DNA from: Zunongwangia profunda SM-A87
Lineage (GTDB): Bacteria; Bacteroidota; Bacteroidia; Flavobacteriales; Flavobacteriaceae
Direction of reading: 5' to 3'
Assembly (NCBI RefSeq): GCF_000023465.1
Contig: NC_014041.1
Coordinates: forward strand, 3,726,001 to 3,790,000
Length of the DNA: 64,000 nt
How positions within the stretch are numbered: the stretch's first letter is position 1; each line of letters begins with the position of its first letter. Of this stretch, positions 25,848 through 35,757 are shown piece after piece. A program made the translations under genes and the position numbers. The notes under the pieces were generated by a model that saw nothing but the letters and a program-made list of their open reading frames with translations, was not told the origin of the DNA and searched no databases.

Positions 25848-27518
25848 TTAATCAAAGTCTATGATAAGCAGGATTTCTTTGCCCGCATCCAAAGACTTAC
25901 CTGCGGCAACTTCGATCCCTTCCCTTGTTTTCTCCTGGCTGAATTCTAAATTAAGGGGATGAAAAGATTGCACCTCATAACTTGCATCTCTTAACTCGGG
26001 AACCTCAACATGATAATTCAGAGCTTTATCTAAGGGGTTGTATAAATAAATAAATATTTTATTACCACATTTGACCCCAAATGACTCCAGCTGGTTCCCC
26101 GTTTTAAAACTAACCTTTTCGAATTTCCCGTTGCCGGCTTTTAGCATCATATCGTTGATCTTGCTGACTCCTCTAAAATAGGAAGTCATTCCCCGCTCAT
26201 CAAAATACTCCCACCACCAGGAAAGCGGCAGAATGGGCGTAGATGTGAACATCCCATACCATAATCCTCTTTTAAAATCCGAATCCATTTCTTCGGGGAA
26301 TTCATCAAAATTTTTAGACCAGTCCCATTCGTAGCTGAACTCTCCAATGACATATGGTTTCCCAAACCTCTTTTCATAATCTATTATTTCCCCAGGAATA
26401 TCTTTTGTTCTATTATAAATATGCTTTTGGTTAATGTCAATGGCCGGTAAGGAATTTAGACCTTCAAGGTCTCTATGGGAGATACTGGTGGTAATAATAT
26501 GATTATAAGGATCAATTTTATCAATGTAATTACTCATCTCTTCATGCCAGTCTACAATAGTTTTGGCATCGATAGGATTGTCCCTGTTTCGGTATTGTAC
26601 ATTATCTATTTCATTGAAAAGTTCCCAGGCCGCAATACTGGTACTGTACCCCCACCTGGCAATAATATATCGCAACCTGTTTTTATAACGCTGTCTGGAT
26701 TTCGGATTGACAAAAAAATCAGCGGTTGATTCTGCAAATCCTCCATCTTCTTTACTGTAGTTCCCGGGTCCGAGAGTTAGCATCATATGAAGATCAAGCT
26801 TCTTTGAAAGATCCACCAGGCTGTCAAGTTTGGCAACCGCACTGGGGTTATAATAAGCATCTGATGCCGTGTACCTGGAATTGTTAAAGTTATCTTTCCA
26901 ATCCAATGGTAAATTCCAGCTACATATCCATGTCCTAAAGAAATTCCCTCCATTTCTGGAGAGCTCTCCCAGTAAATAGTTATAATTATATTTTTTCTTT
27001 TCGTGCAGTTCATGAAAAAATTTAGAGTCGTCGTTGGTTCTTGATTCCCAACCGATATTTTCACCTATCCCCCGAAAGGGATCGCCGTTGTCATAGCGCA
27101 AGATCCAGTTATTTTCAGCATGTAAGAAGCCTTTATTCTCTGAATTTTCAACAGTAAACTCATTTTCATCAAAAACCATTTCCTCCCCTTTCTTTGAAAC
27201 CACAAGGTGGTAGGTATACCTGCCAATTTCCTGAGGCGCAAATCGTGCCTCCCATTCAGAGGCCTCACCACTTTCACCGGAGACATAGAAGCATGGCAGC
27301 AGGATTTCTTTTCCAGAGGGAGATTGCATTTTAATATCTACAGCAATATCTTCGGCCAGGTAAGGATTTTCCCATTGCTCATTCAGCGAAATGTTGAAAT
27401 CTGTTCTTTCATACAACATAGGTTGGGCTGTTTTTAATTTCACGGATTTAATACTCGAGGCACACCCCGTTATCATTAAGACTAGTATTAAAAAACCAGA
27501 TCGTGCATGTGTTTTCAT
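25848..27518 (-). CDS. GH5-like clan A glycosidase with N-terminal DUF5060 domain (lipoprotein)
   Basis: A 556-residue lipoprotein (signal ends MITGCASS). A beta-sandwich DUF5060-like domain (about 30-125; YERTDFNISLNEQWENPY) precedes a TIM barrel (about 140-460). Probable acid/base Glu303 lies in AAWELFNEIDN and nucleophile Glu393 in PYVIGEFSYEWD; LSWWWEYFD closes the active site. A C-terminal beta domain follows. Surface exposure and PUL position suggest an endo- or exo-acting mannanase/beta-mannosidase or glucanase; the subfamily cannot be assigned by eye. It is the last gene of the SusC-to-GH5 transcription unit. Confidence 0.8.
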   Translation of the reverse strand: MKTHARSGFLILVLMITGCASSIKSVKLKTAQPMLYERTDFNISLNEQWENPYLAEDIAVDIKMQSPSGKEILLPCFYVSGESGEASEWEARFAPQEIGRYTYHLVVSKKGEEMVFDENEFTVENSENKGFLHAENNWILRYDNGDPFRGIGENIGWESRTNDDSKFFHELHEKKKYNYNYLLGELSRNGGNFFRTWICSWNLPLDWKDNFNNSRYTASDAYYNPSAVAKLDSLVDLSKKLDLHMMLTLGPGNYSKEDGGFAESTADFFVNPKSRQRYKNRLRYIIARWGYSTSIAAWELFNEIDNVQYRNRDNPIDAKTIVDWHEEMSNYIDKIDPYNHIITTSISHRDLEGLNSLPAIDINQKHIYNRTKDIPGEIIDYEKRFGKPYVIGEFSYEWDWSKNFDEFPEEMDSDFKRGLWYGMFTSTPILPLSWWWEYFDERGMTSYFRGVSKINDMMLKAGNGKFEKVSFKTGNQLESFGVKCGNKIFIYLYNPLDKALNYHVEVPELRDASYEVQSFHPLNLEFSQEKTREGIEVAAGKSLDAGKEILLIIDFD

Positions 27519-27551
27519 ATTTTCCAGATAATCTTTAAAAAATTATTCACT

Positions 27552-28697
27552 TTATTCAACTCGTATGAATTTGACTTCATCTACTAAAATATCCCCGTTG
27601 GAATAGCCAGACCAGGTTCCAACCTGGATTCCTATGTATAATTTTCCGGTTTCCGTGGCTGTATATATTCCTCCTGTAGATGCTCCAAGCCCATATCCTC
27701 CATTTGCCTGTACAGCCTGGTAAAGATCTCCGTCTACCGGTCCCATCCATCCGTGCCAGGTGTTAAGAGCCAGAAAATGATTAGTATCTGGATTTGAAAC
27801 ATCTTCAATCCAGGTATTGGGATCTTTGGAAATATAAAACTGAATATAGGTTTGATAGGCTCCTTCGGGTGCTTTCACTTTAGCCTCCAGGCGATATTTA
27901 CCACCTGCAGTTACATTTACTTCCTGATAAATTAACTGATTTACGGAATTATCCTGGGGAGCCGTAAAATTATTAAATCTTAAACTGGCACCCTCGCCTT
28001 CCTCAGGACCATCCCCGGTATATCCGAATTCTGGCGGATTTGAATTTTGACTGGACCAGTTTGTCCAAAACGCTTTTGCTGAATTTTCCATATCCGAGCC
28101 TTCTAAAAGATTGATTTCTTCTTCATAAACATCGATAGTCTTGATAAGCACCTTAGTATCTCCCAGTAAACCGACAACGGTAAGACTCACCTCATAAGAA
28201 CCTTCAGCGGGAAACTCGTGTGTCAGAACCATTGCCGTTTCGTGTGCACTTCCATCCCCAAAATCCCATGAAAACGAGGCTGCATTTTGTGAACCTGAAG
28301 CATCGAACCTTCTAATTAATTTAAATTCATTTTCAACGCTAAAAGCAGCTGAAGAGGGTCCGGCTACGAATAGCTCTTTACTCATTGAATCTGAATATCC
28401 TGCAGCACTTCTGGCATTCAGCGTTACGTTGTAGGTGCCTGCATTTGCATAGATATGTGTTGGTGAATTCTCTGATGAGGAACCACCATCGCCAAATTCC
28501 CAGTAGTAGGAGTCTCCATCTTCCGATAGGTTGGTAAAATTAACTTCCAGTGATCCAGATGAACCGGAGAAATCTGCACTTGGCTCAGCACCTTCCACAA
28601 TTTCATTTTCAAATACCTCGTCTTCCTGGCAGGCATTACATACCACTAAAATACCCATCAGACCGGTAAAATAGAGCTTCTTGATAATAGCTTTCAT
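27552..28697 (-). CDS. PKD-domain surface glycan-binding lipoprotein
   Basis: A 381-residue lipoprotein (signal ends CNACQEDE). Two PKD domains (about 40-105 and 120-190) are recognised by YYWEFGDGGSSSENSPTHIY and FSWDFGDGSAHET. The C-terminal part (about 195-381) is a jelly-roll-like module (NQLIYQEVNVTAGGKYRLEA, YIQFYISKDPNTW) resembling a carbohydrate-binding domain. Its place after SusD and a small lipoprotein fits a SusE/F-type surface glycan-binding protein that captures polysaccharide at the outer membrane. Binding specificity is not readable from sequence. Confidence 0.8.
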   Translation of the reverse strand: MKAIIKKLYFTGLMGILVVCNACQEDEVFENEIVEGAEPSADFSGSSGSLEVNFTNLSEDGDSYYWEFGDGGSSSENSPTHIYANAGTYNVTLNARSAAGYSDSMSKELFVAGPSSAAFSVENEFKLIRRFDASGSQNAASFSWDFGDGSAHETAMVLTHEFPAEGSYEVSLTVVGLLGDTKVLIKTIDVYEEEINLLEGSDMENSAKAFWTNWSSQNSNPPEFGYTGDGPEEGEGASLRFNNFTAPQDNSVNQLIYQEVNVTAGGKYRLEAKVKAPEGAYQTYIQFYISKDPNTWIEDVSNPDTNHFLALNTWHGWMGPVDGDLYQAVQANGGYGLGASTGGIYTATETGKLYIGIQVGTWSGYSNGDILVDEVKFIRVE

Positions 28698-28718
28698 TTT
28701 GGTAAATTTTTAATTTGT

Positions 28719-29300
28719 TCATTCTAAACCAGACAAAAACGGCCTGATTGCCTCTACATCAATTATAACAACAGTACTTGCATACTCCTCAAGGATCTCA
28801 TAGCCTTTCGGGTTGGACAATCCTACAGTTACAATGGCCTTTTTCCCTGCATATGCTTCCTCTTTTAACGCCTGTGCATCAATTGAGAGATAAAAAGCAG
28901 CGCTTGACTCCCCTGCTTCCACAGAGACGGTTTCGGGTAGCTCATAAAGTCCTTCCGGAAGTACAATCCCATTTTCTATAAGTCCCTGCTCACTGATGTA
29001 GGCAGTGGTATCGGTGCGTGATATTATATCGACACTATAGGCCTTTGCAGGAACTTTTCCTGACCTGATCACCCCTAAAACAATATCTAAACGCTGAGAG
29101 GCAGCATCATAATTGAAGTTATAGGTGTTTTCTCCTCCCCCGGAGGGGACCTGGTAATCGGCATTTAACCCCCCTGATGTTGTAGCCTGAGGCATGTACA
29201 GGTAAGCATAACCATAATCTTCATCAGCATCATTACCCTCACATGATGCCAGCAAAAGGCCGATTAGAAAAAAAAACAAAGTCTTTACTGTAATATTCAT
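28719..29300 (-). CDS. Small DUF1735-like surface lipoprotein
   Basis: About 193 residues: lipoprotein signal (MNITVKTLFFFLIGLLLASCEG) and one beta-sandwich domain resembling the N-terminal DUF1735 of BT_3987-like proteins (QRLDIVLGVIRSGKVPAKAY, LPETVSVEAGESSAAFYLSI). Such proteins accompany SusC/D and are thought to bind glycan or scaffold the complex. The Met chosen begins the signal and lies 11 bp after the SusD stop; an ATG eight codons upstream would overlap SusD. Only one domain is present, so it is short for the family. Confidence 0.7.
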   Translation of the reverse strand: MNITVKTLFFFLIGLLLASCEGNDADEDYGYAYLYMPQATTSGGLNADYQVPSGGGENTYNFNYDAASQRLDIVLGVIRSGKVPAKAYSVDIISRTDTTAYISEQGLIENGIVLPEGLYELPETVSVEAGESSAAFYLSIDAQALKEEAYAGKKAIVTVGLSNPKGYEILEEYASTVVIIDVEAIRPFLSGLE

Positions 29301-29310
29301 AATATTATTT

Positions 29311-30996
29311 TTAATATCCATCATTTTGAATTATTGTCCCACCGGAATTTACTATTTCAGCCCTGGAGAAAGGCAATCGGTAATTCCGTTCGTTAAAGCG
29401 CCTATCCGCGACATCTATTACCTGATAGACATAATTCCCGGAACCTGTTTTTGAAACTTTAACTCCCTCTACCGGTTGATTCAGTACGGTTTCAGCATCT
29501 TTCCACCTCAAAAGATCCCAGTAGCGATGACCTTCAAAGGCTAATTCGATTCTTCTTTCATGTTTTACAACATCTCGAAATGCTTCAACGGAAACCGCAG
29601 TGATATCCGGAAGCTGCGCACTCGCCCGATCCCGGATCATTTCAAGTGCCTGCCTGGCGCTCAATGCATACCCGGCGGGAACGACATCCGGTCCATAGGC
29701 TTCATTCATGGCTTCTGCATAATTCAACAAAATTTCTGCATAACGGTATTCCACCCACTGGTTCTGCACTGTGGAACCTTGTACGAGATTAACATTGTCT
29801 GTAAGGAACTTTTTTAAATAATATCCTGTTCTACTGGTATTGGGTTGATCCATATCATCAATTCCTCCGTCTGATTGGTCTATCACTCTACCATTCCATT
29901 CACTACCATTTGTCACTATAGAGGCTTTTAACCTTGGATCTCTGTTTTTATAGGGATCTGCAGGATCCGGTTCTGCAGTATACTCATAGGAGCTTACCAG
30001 ATTTTGTGTTGGAGTGATACCACTTGCACCGCCAGGGGTGGCAATGGGATAGTTATTTGCTTCTACCAGATTATTGGGATCACGTCTTATGGCATAAATA
30101 GTTTCAGGGCTGTTCAAGGGTGTATTACCAGTAAAATAGTTATAATACCCTCCCTGGTCGAGACTGTAATTCAGTATGTCAGAGTTAATGATATCATTAG
30201 CTGCCTCAGCGGCTTTTTTCCACTTTTCAATATCATTTTCAGGGTTATTCAGGGGGCTGGCGGCGTACAGGAGAGCTCTGGATTTGATGGCCAATGCAGC
30301 GCCCAGGGAAAATCGTCCATCCTGATTTGAAAAATTCGTGCTATTCCAGTTCAGCTGTAAGGAATCTTTGTAAGAATCAATTTCCTGTACGATATAATCT
30401 ACCACTTCATCATATGGGGTTCGGGCAATGAATTCATTTTCTTCTCCAAAAGTAAGGTCCACTACAGGTACCCCACCATACATCTTCAAGAGTTCCGTGT
30501 AGTAATAAGCCCGTGCCACATGAGCCTCTGCCCTGTACCATTTCAAAAACTTAAGATCCCGCTGATAGTTAACCGCATCCGTTATGGTATCCCTGTTTAA
30601 AGACAAAAGTTCCTTGCCGTCTTCCGAATAATCCAGATAGAAATTTGCGGCTCTTATTCCTTCATAATAATTTTTGTATAAATAAGAAATAGGATTAATA
30701 TTTTCATTTATAGTTCCATTATTGAAATAATTCACATTTGCCGAGTAGGAAGTCTGTTGTGCTTCATCACTGGCAGCAGCAAAGAGGTTGTTATCAATTA
30801 CTGAAAAGCCGTAGGTCATGGGAGCATAAAATGCGTTTCCGAAAGTCCATAGGGTTTCTCTGTCCGAAGCAGCTGCTTCCGGAGTCTTGAAGGTGTCTAT
30901 TTTGGTATCCAGAAATTCCTCTTCACATGCAGTGCAAAGGATGATAAGGACTAACCAAAAATAATTGCTGGTTTTGCGTAAAGATATATTGTTCAT
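29311..30996 (-). CDS. SusD/RagB-family glycan-binding lipoprotein, pair 2
   Basis: A 561-residue lipoprotein (signal ends LCTACEEEFLDTK, the common SusD start). SusD-fold markers include LKWYRAEAHVARAYYYTELLKMYGGVP, VEYRYAEILLNYAEAMNEAYG, VKHERRIELAFEGHRYWDLLRWKDAE and a closing FSRAEIVNSGG. It forms the lid of an outer-membrane SusCD uptake complex with the 959-residue SusC encoded just upstream (17 bp). Its ligand is predicted to be a beta-mannan fragment from operon context. Confidence 0.93.
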   Translation of the reverse strand: MNNISLRKTSNYFWLVLIILCTACEEEFLDTKIDTFKTPEAAASDRETLWTFGNAFYAPMTYGFSVIDNNLFAAASDEAQQTSYSANVNYFNNGTINENINPISYLYKNYYEGIRAANFYLDYSEDGKELLSLNRDTITDAVNYQRDLKFLKWYRAEAHVARAYYYTELLKMYGGVPVVDLTFGEENEFIARTPYDEVVDYIVQEIDSYKDSLQLNWNSTNFSNQDGRFSLGAALAIKSRALLYAASPLNNPENDIEKWKKAAEAANDIINSDILNYSLDQGGYYNYFTGNTPLNSPETIYAIRRDPNNLVEANNYPIATPGGASGITPTQNLVSSYEYTAEPDPADPYKNRDPRLKASIVTNGSEWNGRVIDQSDGGIDDMDQPNTSRTGYYLKKFLTDNVNLVQGSTVQNQWVEYRYAEILLNYAEAMNEAYGPDVVPAGYALSARQALEMIRDRASAQLPDITAVSVEAFRDVVKHERRIELAFEGHRYWDLLRWKDAETVLNQPVEGVKVSKTGSGNYVYQVIDVADRRFNERNYRLPFSRAEIVNSGGTIIQNDGY

Positions 30997-31012
30997 TCTC
31001 CTTTCTATTTAA

Positions 31013-33892
31013 TTAAAAACTAACCGTAATTCCAGATACAATGCTCTTAAGTCCGGGGTACCCCGAAGTCGTTTCAGGATCGATATTATAATTTTTCAAC
31101 AGACTGCTCCAGGTCACCAGGTTGGTAGCACTTACATAAATGCTTAACTGAGACAGGTTCAGCTTATCCAGTAAATTTTGTGAATTGAAACTATATGCCA
31201 GTTCAATGTTCCTAAGCCGTAGATAATCTGCACTTTTTATCCAGTAGGAACTATTTTGATAATTATTGTTGTTTTCCCGGGTGGTCAGACGCGGATAAGT
31301 TGCTGTTGCACGGGTGTCAATTCCCTGTTCCGGATAATATGCCCAGGCACCTTCTGCTATTTCATGAATGTTCCCATTGTTGACGAAAGCAACTGTTTCA
31401 CTCCAGTTATTTAAAAGATTGAAAGAAGCCCCATGCACTCCCTGGAATAGAACATTCAGTTCCAAACCTTTAAATCCGAGGTTGCCTCCAAATGAATAAA
31501 CCATCTCCGGGAAAGGAGATTTTCCTATAGCCGTGAAATCAGTTTGGTCTATAAAACCATCATCATCCAAATCCATGTACCGTACATCCCCGGGCTGAAC
31601 CAGGCCAAAGGCGGGTTGTGGAATATTAGCCTTAAGGCTTCCATCTGCATTAAAATCATTAAGTTGATACAAGCCCTCTGCTTTTAGACCTATTGGGGTT
31701 CCAAAAGATCTTCCCGTTTGGGCATTGTAAGGATAGGCGGGGGCTAATTCTGCCATATAATCTATAGTATTTTTACTGTAGGAAAGCATGCCGTTCAAGG
31801 CGTAGGTGAATTCTCCTATCTTATCCTTATAAACAGCTGTGGCTTCAAGGCCTTTATTTGTCATTTTCCCGATGTTACTGTAGTAGTAATTATTACCATA
31901 ATAGTTTGGTATCGAATTATCTACCGTTAGAATATCACTCCTCTTATCGAGAAAAATATCTATACTGGCTTCAAGTTTATTCCAGATATCCATATCCAGC
32001 CCAACGTTATACTTCAGACTGGTTTCTGCAAAAACATCCCTGTTGGGAATAAAAAGAGGTGCCAGTGTATTTTGCCAGGTTGGCGTGGAATTGCCTGTAT
32101 AAAAAGATCCGGTACTGCTTCCATTGTAATATTGCTGGTATAAATAACGACCATTAGAAGAAAAATTACCCAAAGCTCCGGTAGCGTCGCTATCGGCACC
32201 ACCTAATTTCCCTACAGAGGCTCTTAGCTTTAACAGGGATATATTATCCCCAGAGAGAAAGTTTTCATTTGATATCAGCCATGCAGCGGAAACAGCAGGA
32301 TAAAAACCCCAGCGATTTTTTGGCGCATACGCATCATTACCAAAATAGGAAAAGGCAGCTGCCAAAATATACCTGTTATCGTAATCATATTTGAACTTCC
32401 CATTCAGGTTGAGATAATGGTATTTATATCCAAAAAGTCCATCTGCCTTATAATCGGAACTGTGAAAGCCTATAGCAGCATTTATATCGCTTTTATCAAA
32501 GCTGTTTTTATATCCAATAGTAACTTTCGCCTGTTTCCAATCTTCCATGCCGGCAGAACCGTATCCACTTGCAACAATTGAAGAGGGTTGATCTGTGGTA
32601 GTTAGCTCCCCATCCTGATATCTTCCATAATTACGGGTTTTACTATAGGTGCTTAATGCGTACGAATTAAAAGAAAAAGCCTCTTCTGCGTATAACCCGT
32701 CCAGAATAAAATCAAGATTTTCCCGTAAAGAAAAATTCCCCTGAAGAATCCTTCCCTGAGAAGAAAACCATCCCAGACCGATCGATGATGCCACCGGGTT
32801 ATTGGGAAATAGATTTGTACCTGAAAAATATCTTAAATCTTCATTATCGTATACAGGATAAATATTGGAAGGATACCGCGACAGATCTTCAAAAAGATCT
32901 GAAGTCTGGTAATTTGGTCTTTTTTGCTTTTGTAAACGCCCTCCTATATCTACTTTGGCATCAAAAATTGAAAATAATTTAAAATCAAGATTTGCCCGTA
33001 AGCCCATTCTATAGAATCTATTATTCGAGGTAGTATCTGTATTTGTTGCATTGTAAAGACCTTCTTTATTTGCATAATCAAAAATTACAGTATACTTCGC
33101 ATTTTCATCACCTCCATCAAAGACCACATCCCCTGAATAGTAGGTCCCTGTCTGGCTTATGGTTTGATCATACCAGTCAACATTTGTTCCCTGCCCATTT
33201 CTATATCCTTCAATTTCATCCTCATTGTAATATGGAGACCAAAGCATTCCATTATCATTGCTTATAGCTTCATTATAGTACCTGGCATACTGATAGGCAT
33301 CTAGTGGCTTATTGATATTAATGGCCGTTTGAATACCGGATTTAAAATTTACCTTCATCCTGGATTTGCCTTCTCTTCCCCTTTTGGTAATCACCCATAT
33401 AATACCATTCGAGCCCCGCATTCCAAAGGGAGCCAATGCCGCCGCATCCTTGAGAACTGAAATACTCTCTATTTCGGCCGGTGAGAGGTAATCAAAATAA
33501 TTCGCATTTACCTCAAAGCCATCGACAAAAATTTTGATATTATTATACCCCCCTACTCCGTAAGTCCCGTTACCTCTTATTAGTAACTGGGCCCGGTCGT
33601 TTCCAGGTTCTCCAGAAGCCTGCGTTACAGTAAGACCTGCCAGGCGACCATATAAGGTATTGGTAATATTCATCGTAGGGATACGCTCCAGTTCGCTACC
33701 CTTGACAGTGGAAATAGCGGCAGTACTAGTGCGTTTTTCAACCTTTAATAATGTTCCAGGTATACTATCTGTTTCAGGATAACCAATTTGTAAAGTATCA
33801 GCAATCTCCTGGCTATCCTGAGCCCGAACATAAGCAAACGGACCTAATAGTATCGCTATTAAAAAATTTCGAATAAAGAACTTTTTATTCAT
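31013..33892 (-). CDS. Short SusC-like TonB-dependent transporter, pair 2
   Basis: At 959 residues it is about 100 shorter than its neighbour because it lacks the N-terminal carboxypeptidase-like beta-sandwich. After the signal peptide (ending AYVRAQD) a short acidic stretch (DTLQIGYPETDSIPGTLL) leads into the plug (STVKGSELERIPTMNITN, IESISVLKDAAALAPFGMRGSNGIIWVITKRG) and the 22-strand barrel ending GITVSF. It imports oligosaccharides with SusD pair 2, using TonB energy. Missing the extra N-terminal domain is unusual for SusC proteins but known among variants. Confidence 0.9.
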   Translation of the reverse strand: MNKKFFIRNFLIAILLGPFAYVRAQDSQEIADTLQIGYPETDSIPGTLLKVEKRTSTAAISTVKGSELERIPTMNITNTLYGRLAGLTVTQASGEPGNDRAQLLIRGNGTYGVGGYNNIKIFVDGFEVNANYFDYLSPAEIESISVLKDAAALAPFGMRGSNGIIWVITKRGREGKSRMKVNFKSGIQTAININKPLDAYQYARYYNEAISNDNGMLWSPYYNEDEIEGYRNGQGTNVDWYDQTISQTGTYYSGDVVFDGGDENAKYTVIFDYANKEGLYNATNTDTTSNNRFYRMGLRANLDFKLFSIFDAKVDIGGRLQKQKRPNYQTSDLFEDLSRYPSNIYPVYDNEDLRYFSGTNLFPNNPVASSIGLGWFSSQGRILQGNFSLRENLDFILDGLYAEEAFSFNSYALSTYSKTRNYGRYQDGELTTTDQPSSIVASGYGSAGMEDWKQAKVTIGYKNSFDKSDINAAIGFHSSDYKADGLFGYKYHYLNLNGKFKYDYDNRYILAAAFSYFGNDAYAPKNRWGFYPAVSAAWLISNENFLSGDNISLLKLRASVGKLGGADSDATGALGNFSSNGRYLYQQYYNGSSTGSFYTGNSTPTWQNTLAPLFIPNRDVFAETSLKYNVGLDMDIWNKLEASIDIFLDKRSDILTVDNSIPNYYGNNYYYSNIGKMTNKGLEATAVYKDKIGEFTYALNGMLSYSKNTIDYMAELAPAYPYNAQTGRSFGTPIGLKAEGLYQLNDFNADGSLKANIPQPAFGLVQPGDVRYMDLDDDGFIDQTDFTAIGKSPFPEMVYSFGGNLGFKGLELNVLFQGVHGASFNLLNNWSETVAFVNNGNIHEIAEGAWAYYPEQGIDTRATATYPRLTTRENNNNYQNSSYWIKSADYLRLRNIELAYSFNSQNLLDKLNLSQLSIYVSATNLVTWSSLLKNYNIDPETTSGYPGLKSIVSGITVSF

Positions 33893-33919
33893 GATATCTA
33901 TCTTTCAATTATATTAATA

Positions 33920-35737
33920 TTAATATCCCGGATTCTGGACAATAATTCCTTTGTTGACTTCCGATTGTGGTATGGGTTCGAGGAACATTTTTGGGTTCCA
34001 GTAGGCTATATAGGCGTTACTATCCCAGTAATATATCAGTGATGAAGCCAGGTTTTTATTGGAAGCCGTAGGTTCCACTTCAAATTGCATTTCTCTCATC
34101 TGTCCTCCTATAATACCATCTCCAATATCTTCAAGCATCCAATGCTTAACATCGTAATAGCGTTGGTTCTCCATATAAAATTCAATTGCCTTTTCTCTTT
34201 GAATAATTTTGCGCAATGCACCCTGATTGGTCTCAGTGATAGCCGGTAAGCCCGCTCTATTATGTACCACATTGAGGTTGCTTAGTGCTTGTGAGCTATT
34301 GCCCACTTCATTATAAGCTTCAGCTAAATTGAGATAGGTCTCCGCAAGCCTAAAGAGAGGGGGTTCAAACCAGGTTCTTGAGCCCGCCTGGTAGAAAAAT
34401 TTCACCGAAAATCCACTACCTTTTCCGAATCCACTACCGCTTGGAAATTGAGCTCCATAGTTTCCAAGAGAACGACCCCATCCCTCTACAGAGTAATTAA
34501 AATCCCCTGGATTATTAGCTGCATCAAAACCTGGCCCTATATGATCTGCTTTAAAACGTGGCTCCATAGCATCAATTCGAGCTAACCAATCACTTGCCGG
34601 CCTTGCCGCATCATCTCCGACCTGTGGCCAGGATTGGTCCGTTCCGTCTTCACGATAGTAGTTGGAAAGAAAATTACTGAGAAGGCCCAGATTATCTGTG
34701 TCCCAACGATTTGCAGTCCAATAAGGGGAATAGTTAAGATAATAGCTTAGATAATTGTTCCATTGGTTCGTTTCATCGTACTTATAGGCGAGGATTACCT
34801 CTTTATTGCCTGGTGTAGATGTTGCAGTAGCATAATCTTTGAAAGCATTGGGATTAGGTTCTCCGGAACTTCCTCCGGAATTAATCAGCTCAAAACCATT
34901 TAACTGTGCCCATTCCAGAACCTTTTCATTAGCTGAAATAGCATCCTGCCAACGGTCTTGATCAGCAGTCCCAAAAGAAATCAGTTCGTTATGATCATAA
35001 CTTAAATAAGGGGTGGTGGAATTAAACAGTGGTCTTGCAGCATACATAAGAACCCTGGCTTTCATGGCCATAACAGCACCTTTGGTTAAACGTCCTGTTT
35101 GATCGGCAGGCCATTCGGAAGGCAAACCTGCGATAGCCTCTTCACATAGTTGTAAAGTATAATCCAGAGTCTCCTGCAGGCTGGCCCGTGCTATATTCAA
35201 GTCATCATTTGAAGTCAGACTTTTTGTTACGATAGGAACACCTCCATACCTGTAAAACATTCCCATGTAACGATATGCTATCAACCCGGTACATTCTGCT
35301 TTAATAATGGTTTTGGTATTTTCGTCCATATCTGGAACCATGTCTATATTCTCCTTTACCAGAAAGCATTTCCGTATAACATTCCAGTTGTTTCCGAAAT
35401 TATCGGCTCCTCCACTATCATTGCCATCCAAAGGATTTGGACTTAAACCGGAATCAGAAATTACCCAGGTACCATGCCAGTTATATCCTTTGGAATGGAT
35501 TCCCGATATTGAAGCCAGAGCCCCATGTCCAATACCGATTCCACTGGGCCAGCCTTGAACCAGAACCGATCGGTAACAATTCATAAGCGCATTTCGTGCA
35601 TTTATGGCAGAGGAATAAACCTCGTTCAGATCTACGGTTCCGGATGTATTTGGCTTTTCCAGAAATTCTTCTTCACATGAAGACAAAAGTGAAACAAACC
35701 CAATCCATAGTAGTACTAATAAACTTCTCCTTATCAT
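33920..35737 (-). CDS. SusD/RagB-family glycan-binding lipoprotein, pair 1
   Basis: About 605 residues. Lipoprotein signal MIRRSLLVLLWIGFVSLLSSC followed by EEEFLEKP. The SusD TPR-like motifs are present (ALMNCYRSVL, LIAYRYMGMFYRYGGVPIV, FRLAETYLNLAEAYNEVG, REKAIEFYMENQRYYDVKHWM). The Met chosen starts the signal; a Met six codons upstream lies 3 bp from the SusC stop. It pairs with the 1071-residue SusC upstream and differs greatly from SusD pair 2, so the two complexes probably recognise different parts or sizes of the same polymer (inference). Confidence 0.92.
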   Translation of the reverse strand: MIRRSLLVLLWIGFVSLLSSCEEEFLEKPNTSGTVDLNEVYSSAINARNALMNCYRSVLVQGWPSGIGIGHGALASISGIHSKGYNWHGTWVISDSGLSPNPLDGNDSGGADNFGNNWNVIRKCFLVKENIDMVPDMDENTKTIIKAECTGLIAYRYMGMFYRYGGVPIVTKSLTSNDDLNIARASLQETLDYTLQLCEEAIAGLPSEWPADQTGRLTKGAVMAMKARVLMYAARPLFNSTTPYLSYDHNELISFGTADQDRWQDAISANEKVLEWAQLNGFELINSGGSSGEPNPNAFKDYATATSTPGNKEVILAYKYDETNQWNNYLSYYLNYSPYWTANRWDTDNLGLLSNFLSNYYREDGTDQSWPQVGDDAARPASDWLARIDAMEPRFKADHIGPGFDAANNPGDFNYSVEGWGRSLGNYGAQFPSGSGFGKGSGFSVKFFYQAGSRTWFEPPLFRLAETYLNLAEAYNEVGNSSQALSNLNVVHNRAGLPAITETNQGALRKIIQREKAIEFYMENQRYYDVKHWMLEDIGDGIIGGQMREMQFEVEPTASNKNLASSLIYYWDSNAYIAYWNPKMFLEPIPQSEVNKGIIVQNPGY

Positions 35738-35757
35738 AGTTCTCTCGTTTATCATAA